Of a stretch of DNA of 13,761 nucleotides, positions 7,646-13,761 are shown one piece after another; within the stretch, counting starts at the first letter, position 1, and every line of letters starts with the position of its first letter. Both the position numbers and the translations under genes were made by a program. A model generated the notes under the pieces. It was not told the origin of the DNA and ran no database searches. It saw nothing but the letters and a program-made list of their open reading frames with translations. The DNA is from Zetaproteobacteria bacterium (lineage in GTDB: Bacteria; Pseudomonadota; Zetaproteobacteria; Mariprofundales; Mariprofundaceae), in contig JAJRTX010000010.1 in assembly GCA_021545665.1 (NCBI GenBank), positions 1 through 13,761 of the forward strand, given 5' to 3'.

Positions 7646-10600
7646 TTATTTCTCTCCGGCTTTCTCAAAAGGCAGATCTGCCAGTTGTTTGTATTGACGA
7701 TAACGTTTATCAATATCTGCCTGTGCCTGCTCAAACAGTTCTTTTGCCGCTTCCGGATTATTGCGGGCCAGTTGTGAAAAACGCGTTTCTGTTTTGGCAA
7801 ATTCCTCAAACGGAATAGATGGCTTTTTGGAATCCAGCAGCAATGGGTTCAGCTCCTTTGCGGCTCGTCTCGGATCATAACGCAACAGATTCATATGGCC
7901 GCTGTTCACCACCAGTTCCTGCTGGCGCAGATTATATTTGGCAATATCCACGCCCTGTGCGATACATGGGCTGTAGGCGATAATCAGCGACGTGCCCGGA
8001 TAGGATTCAGCTTCTGTAAAGGCTCTGAGCGTATGCAGGTCCTTGGCGCCAAAGGCAACCTGGGCCACATAGACATGACCGTAGGCCATGGCGATGCTGG
8101 CCAGATCCTTTTTGCCGGTTGGCTTGCCGCCGGCAGCAAACTTGGCAATCGCACCGATAGGCGTAGCTTTCGACATCTGGCCGCCGGTATTGGAATACAC
8201 TTCAGTATCGAGTACCAGAATATTCACATCGCGGCTACTGGCCAGCACATGGTCAACGCCGCCAAAGCCAATATCATAGGCCCAGCCGTCACCACCGATA
8301 ATCCATACGCTCTTCTTTGCCAATTGATCGGCCACTGATTCCAGATTTCTGGCATCTTCGCTGTCGATTTCCCTGAGTTGCTTTCTCAGAGCTTTGATGC
8401 GGCCGCGTTGCAGGTGAATACCCGGTTCCGTAGTCTGATCCGCTTCGACAATATCCTTCACCAGTTGCGAGCCTACCTGCTGCTCAAACTGTTTCAGTAA
8501 TGACAGCGCATAATCTTCCTGCTTATCGATGGAAAGGCGGAAGCCCAGACCGAATTCAGCCGTATCTTCAAACAGCGAGTTGTTCCAGGTAGGTCCTCGA
8601 CCTTCTGCATTTTTTGTATATGGGGTTGCCGGCAGATTACCACCATAAATGGATGAGCAGCCGGTCGCATTGGCAACCACCATGCGGTCACCAAACAATT
8701 GCGTGGCCAGCTTGATATACGGGGTTTCTCCGCAACCGACGCAGGCGCTTGAAAATTCAAACAGCGGTTCGCCGATCATCGCACCTTTCATGCCGCTCCA
8801 CTTGATCAGGTCACGGTCGTATTCCGGCAGACCGAGATAGAAGTCCCAGTTTTCAATCTCCTGCTCACGCAGTGGCTCCAGTGGCTCCATGTTCAGCGCC
8901 TTATGCTCCGGATTTTTCTTGTCGACAGCCGGGCATATTTCTACGCACAGGCCACAACCGGTGCAGTCTTCGGGTGCAACCTGATAGGTGATTTGCATGC
9001 CTGCTGCAAATTCCTTGCCCTTGACCGGTAAAAATTTAAAGGTTTCCGGTGCGCCCTCAGTGGTTTCGAGCGGGAATACTTTGGAACGGATGGCTGTATG
9101 CGGACAAACAAACGGACATTTGCCACAGTGAATACAGAGCTCTGCGTCCCAGACCGGAATTTCCACAGCCAGATTGCGCTTCTCGTAAGCGCATGTTCCT
9201 GTTGGCCAGACGCCATCGGCAGGAATAGCACTGACCGGTAGCAAATCACCACGTTCGGCAAGGATCTCACCGGTGATATTCTGAATAAAATCAGGCGCAT
9301 CAACAGCAACCGCAGGTTTTCTCTCAAAAGTGCTGGTGATCGTTTCAGGTACATCCACCTGAAACAGATGGGCAAGCGTCTGATCAATGGCGGCAAAATT
9401 CATTTCAACAATTTTCACACCTTTTTTACCATAGGTTTTTTGAACAGCATCCTTAATTTTGGTAATAGCTTCATCTTTTTCAAGAATCCCTGAAATGGCG
9501 AAGAAGCAGGTCTGCATCACGGTATTAATCCGCCTGCCCATGCCTGTTTTGGCAGCCACATCATAGGCGTCAATCACATAAAATGAGAGGTTTTTATCGG
9601 TAATTTGCTGCTGCATTTTGCGCGGCAGTGTATCCCAGACGTCATCCTTTGAATGCGAAGTATTGAGCAGGAAAACGCCATCATTGGCCGCCTTGTCCAG
9701 CATATCATAACGATCCAGGAATACCGGCTGATGGCAGCCAATGAAATTTGCATCATTCTGGCCAACCAGATAAGTGGAGTGAATAGGTTTTGCACCGAAA
9801 CGCAGATGCGAAACGGTGACAGCACCTGCCTTTTTCGAATCATAAACAAAATAGCCCTGACCATAGAGATCGGTGCCTTCACCGATAATCTTGATGGAAT
9901 TTTTGTTGGCTGACACCGTGCCGTCTGAACCGAGGCCGTAAAACAGGCATTGTGTCACGCCCTGATTGGCATCAATCCTGATATCCCCATCCCATTCCAG
10001 GCTGGTGTGGCTGACATCATCATAGATACCAATGGTGAAGTTGTTTTTCGGAGATTCCTTGCTCAGTTCATCATAAATCGCCATCACCATGCCAGGAGTG
10101 AACTCCTTCGATGAGAGGCCGAAGCGGCCACCAATAATGCGCGGTATGGCAGAGAACTTTTCGCCGCCCTGCGCCACATGTTCAGCCATGGCTGTAAGTA
10201 CGTCTTGATACAAAGGCTCGCCATCAGAACCGGGTTCCTTGCAGCGATCCAGTACGGCAATCTTTTTGGCAGTTGCCGGAATTGCGGCCAGCAGGTGTTC
10301 AGGCGAAAAGGGGCGATAGAGGCGGACTTTGAGCACGCCCACTTTTTCACCACGGACAGTCAGATGTTCGACAGTTTCTTGTACGGTTTCAGCACCTGAA
10401 CCCATCAGTACAATCACTCGCTCGGCATCAACTGCACCTTCGTATTCAAACAGCTTGTATTGCCTGCCGGTAAATGTTGCTAGCTTGTCCATTGTTTGTT
10501 GCACGATTTCAGGCATGGCTGTGTAATAGGGATTCACCGATTCACGGCCCTGGAAATATACATCCGGGTTCTGGCTGGTGCCGCGCAATGTCGGCGCATC

Positions 10601-11233
10601 CGGTGTCATGGATCTGGCGCGATGCGCGCGGATCAGTTCATCGGGCAGCATGGCCCGCATCACATCGTCACTGATCAGTTCAATTTTATTTACTTCATGG
10701 GAAATTCGGAAACCATCGAAAAAGTGTAAAATGGGTAGTCGCGCTTCCAGTGTTGCTGCATGTGAAATTAGCGCAAGATCCATTACTTCCTGTACAGAGT
10801 TAGAGGCCAGCAGCGCATAACCGGTTTGACGAACAGACATCACATCCGAATGATCGCCAAAAATTGACAGACCTTGGGCAGCGAGAGAACGCGCTGCAAC
10901 ATGAATGACGGAACTGGTCAACTCGCCGGCAATTTTATACATATTGGGGATCATCAACAGCAATCCCTGAGAAGATGTGAAGGTGGTGGTCAGGGCACCT
11001 GTCTGCAGTGCACCATGCACAGTACCGGCAGCACCGGCTTCACTCTGCATTTCAAACACTTCTGGAACTGCTCCCCACAGGTTAGGCTGCCCTTTGGCTG
11101 ACCACTCATCCGATAATTCGCCCATTGGTGAAGATGGTGTAATTGGATAAATAGCAATTACCTCATTGGTGCGATGGGCGACATAAGCCGCCGCCTCATT
11201 TCCCTCGATAGTAACTTTACGATTTTCAGTCAT
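7646..11233 (-). CDS. nifJ: pyruvate:ferredoxin (flavodoxin) oxidoreductase, single-chain
   Basis: Converts pyruvate and CoA to acetyl-CoA and CO2 with two reduced ferredoxins (or flavodoxins), and can run in reverse for carbon fixation. The 1195 residues cover all domains of the homodimeric enzyme. Thr32 in YPITPSS, Glu65 and Arg115 fit the active-site residues Thr31, Glu64 and Arg114 of the Desulfovibrio africanus enzyme. Two 4Fe-4S motifs lie at Cys700/703/706/710 and Cys757/760/763/767. The thiamine-diphosphate domain has GDG (981-983) and Asn1015 in YSNTGGQ. The proximal cluster ligands are Cys831, Cys834, Cys859 and Cys1090, with the same spacing as in that enzyme. Nothing is missing, so it should be active. 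A GAGGGGGG run lies about 6 bases before the ATG. The gene stands alone, without ferredoxin or flavodoxin partners in the window. The enzyme class is oxygen-sensitive, and an FNR-like site lies upstream. Confidence 0.96.
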   Translation of the reverse strand: MTENRKVTIEGNEAAAYVAHRTNEVIAIYPITPSSPMGELSDEWSAKGQPNLWGAVPEVFEMQSEAGAAGTVHGALQTGALTTTFTSSQGLLLMIPNMYKIAGELTSSVIHVAARSLAAQGLSIFGDHSDVMSVRQTGYALLASNSVQEVMDLALISHAATLEARLPILHFFDGFRISHEVNKIELISDDVMRAMLPDELIRAHRARSMTPDAPTLRGTSQNPDVYFQGRESVNPYYTAMPEIVQQTMDKLATFTGRQYKLFEYEGAVDAERVIVLMGSGAETVQETVEHLTVRGEKVGVLKVRLYRPFSPEHLLAAIPATAKKIAVLDRCKEPGSDGEPLYQDVLTAMAEHVAQGGEKFSAIPRIIGGRFGLSSKEFTPGMVMAIYDELSKESPKNNFTIGIYDDVSHTSLEWDGDIRIDANQGVTQCLFYGLGSDGTVSANKNSIKIIGEGTDLYGQGYFVYDSKKAGAVTVSHLRFGAKPIHSTYLVGQNDANFIGCHQPVFLDRYDMLDKAANDGVFLLNTSHSKDDVWDTLPRKMQQQITDKNLSFYVIDAYDVAAKTGMGRRINTVMQTCFFAISGILEKDEAITKIKDAVQKTYGKKGVKIVEMNFAAIDQTLAHLFQVDVPETITSTFERKPAVAVDAPDFIQNITGEILAERGDLLPVSAIPADGVWPTGTCAYEKRNLAVEIPVWDAELCIHCGKCPFVCPHTAIRSKVFPLETTEGAPETFKFLPVKGKEFAAGMQITYQVAPEDCTGCGLCVEICPAVDKKNPEHKALNMEPLEPLREQEIENWDFYLGLPEYDRDLIKWSGMKGAMIGEPLFEFSSACVGCGETPYIKLATQLFGDRMVVANATGCSSIYGGNLPATPYTKNAEGRGPTWNNSLFEDTAEFGLGFRLSIDKQEDYALSLLKQFEQQVGSQLVKDIVEADQTTEPGIHLQRGRIKALRKQLREIDSEDARNLESVADQLAKKSVWIIGGDGWAYDIGFGGVDHVLASSRDVNILVLDTEVYSNTGGQMSKATPIGAIAKFAAGGKPTGKKDLASIAMAYGHVYVAQVAFGAKDLHTLRAFTEAESYPGTSLIIAYSPCIAQGVDIAKYNLRQQELVVNSGHMNLLRYDPRRAAKELNPLLLDSKKPSIPFEEFAKTETRFSQLARNNPEAAKELFEQAQADIDKRYRQYKQLADLPFEKAGEK

Positions 11234-11538
11234 GAATGACCCCCCTCAGAGCGGCAGAAGATTAGAGTAGCGCACCTTAGTCTGCAATGTGCAGATGATA
11301 ATTGATTAAGCTCAAGCGAGTTGATGCAAATCCGAAATAGCCTGGCTATCTAAAATAGTTCATAGTGTTCAGCGATATTTGGTTGATTCCGCTTGAGTGG
11401 ATATTCAGACTTGTCCCCGGAATATTCTTGCCCATGCATCTGGCAATCCTACTGTTTATAGGAAGTCTTGCCTGTTTGGATCGTATGAGTTATCAATTGC
11501 AATGGTATTTTATCATATAGTATTGGATTGGAGTTATT
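11234..11538. other. divergent control region between nifJ and the TerB-DnaJ gene
   Basis: No gene is seen. Elements visible: a small palindrome TCTGCA-ATG-TGCAGA (11281-11295), an FNR-box-like site (11302-11315), a weaker one (11321-11334), a third TTGAT at 11383-11387, and an 8-base inverted repeat CTCAAGCG (11311-11318) / CGCTTGAG (11390-11397). The start of the rightward gene has GGAG at 11529-11532. A short frame from 11397 overlaps the real gene and has no family resemblance. Confidence 0.55.
11302..11315 (-). promoter_or_regulatory. FNR/ANR-box-like site upstream of nifJ
   Basis: Read toward nifJ the site is TTGAG-CTTA-ATCAA, matching the FNR consensus TTGAT-N4-ATCAA at 9 of 10 specified bases. 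Its centre is about 75 bases before the nifJ ATG. A poor -10-like TAAGGT (11279-11274) lies at the distance expected in a class II FNR promoter; a better -10 match, TCTAAT (11266-11261), does not have that spacing. Anaerobic activation would make sense for an oxygen-sensitive enzyme. No FNR-type regulator gene is in the window. Confidence 0.35.
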
Positions 11539-12282
11539 ATGTCCTGGAAAAGTGTAGGAGTAGGCGCCGGAATTGGCGCTTTGTTTGGAGGCCCGATTGG
11601 TGCTCTGGTTGGTGCTGGAATCGGTTCATGGTTTTCCTCGAACAGGAATGATCAGATCCATGAGGCTGAAGCCCGGCAATTGTTCGTGTTTTCTGCTCTG
11701 TTTGGCATGCTGGCAAAAATCGCCAAGGCTGACGGTGTGGTTTCCGAACAGGAGGCTTTGGCTATTAAAGGATTTATGAATCAGATAGGCCTTGATGAAA
11801 AAGGCAAACAAATGGCTGGTATGATTTTCTCCAGAGCTAAAGACGATAGCAACTCCATCTACGATTATGCGACCCAGTTTGCCAATATATATGATGATAA
11901 CAAAGATATGCGGGTGATTGCTTACCGGATTCTTTTTGAAATCTCCGCCAGTGATGGTGAGTTGCATGTAGAAGAGGAAAAAATTCTTCGTAACATCATT
12001 GAACCGCTTGGCCTTGATCAGTCCATGTATAATCTGTTCGAGGAAGAGTTTTTCGGTAAGCCGCATTCGCTAAATGAGCATTATGCATTGCTTGACTGTA
12101 CAGCCGAATCAACAGATGCCGAAGTGAAACGTGCCTACCGGGCCAAATGTATCGAATATCATCCGGATAAAATTGTATCTAAAGGCTTGCCCGATTCATT
12201 TGTAAAATTTGCTGATGAGCAAATGAAACTGATCACCTGCGCCTACGATGAAATAAAAAAAGTCCGCCCAAGCCTAGCATAA
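11539..12282 (+). CDS. TerB-like and DnaJ-domain protein (DjlA-like)
   Basis: The 247-residue product has three parts. Residues 7-31 are a glycine-rich hydrophobic stretch with repeated GxxxG-type spacing, probably one membrane segment or glycine zipper. Residues about 45-170 form an all-helical TerB-like domain, with acidic helices starting at KADGVVSEQE and SDGELHVEEE. Residues about 184-245 form a C-terminal J domain with HPD at 208-210, the motif that stimulates Hsp70 (DnaK) ATPase. The order membrane-TerB-J matches DjlA, a membrane-anchored DnaK co-chaperone with the J domain in the cytoplasm. GGAG lies 6 bases before the ATG. It is divergent from nifJ and seems to be a single gene. The architecture is clear; orthology to E. 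coli djlA is not certain, so no symbol is given. Confidence 0.83.
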   Translation: MSWKSVGVGAGIGALFGGPIGALVGAGIGSWFSSNRNDQIHEAEARQLFVFSALFGMLAKIAKADGVVSEQEALAIKGFMNQIGLDEKGKQMAGMIFSRAKDDSNSIYDYATQFANIYDDNKDMRVIAYRILFEISASDGELHVEEEKILRNIIEPLGLDQSMYNLFEEEFFGKPHSLNEHYALLDCTAESTDAEVKRAYRAKCIEYHPDKIVSKGLPDSFVKFADEQMKLITCAYDEIKKVRPSLA

Positions 12283-12408
12283 ATACTGATGTTATTAATT
12301 GACGACCAGCAGTTCATATTAAATGGCAGTCAATATAAATGAAAAAATAGTATTAAGCCATTGGTGTTGACCAGGCCCATGCTTTTCCGACTGGCTAAGA
12401 ATAGCTGC

Positions 12409-12783
12409 TCATTCTGACATTAACATCAGACCGACCAGCGCAACAGTAACAAGCCAGATTAGAATAATGATAACAGCCGCAACTATACTTCTGGGGCATT
12501 CGTCCAACATTATATTTGCCTTCTGACGCAGTTCAGCCATCACATTCTGTGGAATCATGTGAACCGCCAACATTATTCCTAACGGTAAAATGATAAGGTC
12601 GTCCAGATAACCAATCACCGGGATAAAATCCGGAATCAGGTCGACAGGGCTTAGCGCATAGGCAGCGATAAAGGCGGCTAATGATTTTGCATACCATGGA
12701 ACCCGTGGATCACGCGCTGCAAGATATAGAGCTAGAACATCACGCTTAATCAATCTCGCCCAACTCTTTAGTTGTTGAAACAT
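12409..12783 (-). CDS. YkvA/DUF1232 small membrane protein
   Basis: From the ATG at 12783 the product has 124 residues. The DUF1232 core is YLAARDPRVPWYAK (20-33) followed by SPVDLIPDFIPVIGYLDDL (45-63), the family hallmark. A hydrophobic C-terminal segment (about 100-121) is likely a membrane anchor, and the core itself may sit on or in the membrane. The family is widespread and its function is unknown. Earlier in-frame starts exist (ATG 12837, TTG 12855), but the added residues do not look like family sequence, and no start has a good Shine-Dalgarno. It faces the TerB-DnaJ gene convergently across 126 bases, in which I see no clear terminator. Confidence 0.8.
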   Translation of the reverse strand: MFQQLKSWARLIKRDVLALYLAARDPRVPWYAKSLAAFIAAYALSPVDLIPDFIPVIGYLDDLIILPLGIMLAVHMIPQNVMAELRQKANIMLDECPRSIVAAVIIILIWLVTVALVGLMLMSE

Positions 12784-12963
12784 GGAACCAGAATAGATTG
12801 AGTAATCGAAGTTGCCTATTATTTTATTACTTTCCATTCTTTGGCTTAACCCCAATAATGAGTTTTATAGCAGGATGTATATACACTCTTGATTAAATTT
12901 CTTGCATTGGACTACGATGCTTTCTTGACACTGCACAGCTCAATTCTAATATGGCCGACCCTT

Positions 12964-13048
12964 GCCGAAGTGGTGGAATTGGTAGACACGCTACCTTGAG
13001 GGGGTAGTGGAGCAATCCGTGCTGGTTCGAGTCCAGTCTTCGGTACCA
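12964..13048 (+). tRNA. tRNA-Leu (anticodon GAG)
   Basis: A full class II tRNA cloverleaf can be folded. The acceptor is GCCGAAG (12964-12970) with CTTCGGT (13038-13044). The anticodon stem CTACC/GGTAG holds the loop TTGAGGG, giving anticodon GAG for the Leu codons CUC and CUU. A long variable arm carries GGA-GCAA-TCC, the T stem-loop has TTCGAGT, the discriminator is A and CCA is encoded. The first acceptor pair is G-U rather than the usual G-C. A rho-independent terminator follows. Confidence 0.95.
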
Positions 13049-13073
13049 TGATATAATAGAAGCAAAACGCAGT

Positions 13074-13107
13074 AAAGCCCGTAAGCCTAGTGTTTCCGGG
13101 CTTTTTT
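13074..13107 (+). terminator. rho-independent terminator after tRNA-Leu
   Basis: AAAGCCCG (13074-13081) pairs with CGGGCTTT (13097-13104), and the T-run continues to 13107. The loop is 15 bases. It lies 26 bases after the tRNA CCA. Confidence 0.85.
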
Positions 13108-13194
13108 GTTGCTTTGTTGTGTCAGTAAGGTACATAATATCACACACAATAGCGTGGTTTCGTGGGGTATATTCGGTGGCACTTTGGAAGATAT

Positions 13195-13589
13195 ATCTAT
13201 CGCACCTTGTATATACAAACACGGGGCGCATTGAGAAAGGAACTGTTAGAGCCCCTTAGGTCAGTCGGACGATTCGTAGATCAATCCATTCAAGTCGACA
13301 TGGCGGTGGATGAGGGAAAATCCCTAATGCCATATCAATCAGTGAGCGTCCTGCATCGGTGGAAGATCGAGCTATACCGGGGCATTGGGAAGGAGATCTG
13401 ATTGCAGGCTCCAACAACACTTACATTGCTACGCTGGTAGAGCGACATACGCGCTATGTGATGTTGGTGAAGGTGGCTGACAGAAAAACAGGAACAGTTG
13501 TTCCAGCTCTAATCAAGCACGCAAGGAATCTACCAGGTGAACTGTATAAATCGCTGACATGGGATCGTGGCGGGGAGATGAGTAATCAT
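13195..13589 (+). pseudogene. IS30-family transposase remnant, frame-disrupted and truncated
   Basis: Three pieces in order match the middle of IS30-type transposases. YRTLYIQTRGALRKELLEPLR is read in the frame of 13195. SRTIRRSIHSSRHGGG is read in the frame of 13263, after a frameshift near 13258-13262. GKIPNAISISERP, EDRAIPGHWEGDLIAG and KSLTWDRG follow in that same frame, after an in-frame TGA at 13311-13313. The first two catalytic Asp are present (codons 13395 and 13563), but similarity stops at 13589, before the third acidic residue. The N-terminal DNA-binding part is also missing. The gene is therefore dead. The right side is probably cut by the arriving IS256-like element. It lies about 90 bases after the tRNA-Leu terminator. 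Confidence 0.85.
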
Positions 13590-13621
13590 ATATGGTCCGC
13601 CCCGCCTTGCAAGGAAAAATT

Positions 13622-13761
13622 GAGACTGTAAATCCAACTGTGTAAATATTTCAAACAGCTATAATGCTGACAGGAGTATTTATGAAGAAGAAAGGAAGGC
13701 ATGATCCAAAGTTAGTTGCGTTGGCCAGTGAGCTGGCCAAACATATGAAGACGGAATCTGA
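13622..13761 (+). mobile_element. left end of an IS256-like insertion sequence (continues past the window)
   Basis: The stretch from about 13622 starts GAGACTGTAAATCCAACTG, then TGTAAAT. This resembles the terminal repeat seen at ends of IS256-group elements, and a transposase start follows 60 bases later. The right end and target duplication lie outside the window, so the exact boundary is uncertain. The 32 bases between the IS30 remnant and this end are unexplained and include the palindrome CCTTGCAAGG (13605-13614). Confidence 0.55.
13682..13761 (+). CDS. IS256-family (mutator-type) transposase, N-terminal 26 residues only
   Basis: The frame opens with ATG at 13682, five bases after AGGAG, and is still open at the right edge. 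The visible part begins MKKKGRHDPKLVALASEL and fits the usual start of IS256-type transposases: basic residues, then a DPK motif and a helix. The DDE catalytic core is not in the window. Only the N-terminus and the terminal-repeat-like sequence support the family call. Confidence 0.6.
   Translation, partial: MKKKGRHDPKLVALASELAKHMKTES

Noticed and set aside
7895..8338. 147-codon frame on the plus strand inside nifJ, and similar frames in other parts of nifJ
   Set aside because: They lie antisense or out of frame within a fully conserved 1195-residue protein and have no family resemblance.
11397..11651. 84-codon frame before the TerB-DnaJ gene
   Set aside because: It overlaps the real gene in another frame, has no good ribosome site and its residues resemble no family I know.
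12893..13231. 112-codon frame on the minus strand across the tRNA-Leu gene
   Set aside because: It is the antisense of the tRNA and its flanks. Such frames containing RRLDSNQHG-like text are a known false annotation at tRNA-Leu genes.
13314..13320. GGGAAAA as a -1 programmed frameshift site in the IS30 transposase
   Set aside because: The heptamer fits X-XXY-YYZ in the earlier frame. However, homology had already moved to the other frame upstream (SRTIRRSIHSSRHGGG) and is broken there by an in-frame TGA, so this is decay, not programmed shifting.
12964..13761. Integrated phage or genomic island using tRNA-Leu as attachment site
   Set aside because: No integrase and no second copy of the tRNA 3' end is visible up to the right edge; only insertion-sequence material is seen.
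1..13761. CRISPR array, toxin-antitoxin pair or defence system
   Set aside because: No spaced direct repeats and no recognisable defence or toxin genes were found on either strand.

Overview
The window looks like chromosomal DNA of a Gram-negative proteobacterium. The evidence is an LPS heptose epimerase (hldD-like), a BamE-type outer-membrane lipoprotein with a lipobox, and an E. coli-sized SucCD pair. Central metabolism is represented by malate dehydrogenase, succinyl-CoA synthetase and a single-chain pyruvate:ferredoxin oxidoreductase, so a low-oxygen or facultatively anaerobic life is plausible. A marine Zetaproteobacterium-like host is only a guess.

Layout. 1-1159 (+): 3' part of a mercuric-reductase/lipoamide-dehydrogenase-like flavoprotein that enters from the left edge. 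1194-3080 (-): an unrecognised protein with a helix-hairpin-helix-like C-terminus, then hldD, then bamE; the last two overlap as TGATG. 3081-3429: divergent intergenic region with a perfect 7-3-7 dyad. 3430-6490 (+): mdh-sucC-sucD, tightly packed. 6491-6781: non-coding stretch with two consecutive long inverted repeats. 6782-7534 (+): a small membrane-anchored AsmA-like protein. 7578-7617: strong hairpin between convergent genes. 7646-11233 (-): nifJ. 11234-11538: divergent control region with an FNR-box-like site. 11539-12282 (+): TerB-DnaJ protein. 12409-12783 (-): YkvA/DUF1232 protein. 12964-13048 (+): tRNA-Leu(GAG) and terminator. 13195-13589: decayed IS30-family transposase. 13622-13761: left end of an IS256-like element that leaves at the right edge.

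How the genes fit together. NifJ makes acetyl-CoA from pyruvate and reduced ferredoxin, while Mdh and SucCD catalyse reversible TCA-cycle steps. The set would serve an oxidative cycle or a branched/reductive one; the window lacks the enzymes that would decide. HldD and BamE both serve the outer membrane. The right end, just after the tRNA, is an insertion-sequence graveyard.

I did not find a clear new multi-gene system. The best leads are the paired palindromes after sucD, the FNR-like site before nifJ and the unrecognised gene before hldD.
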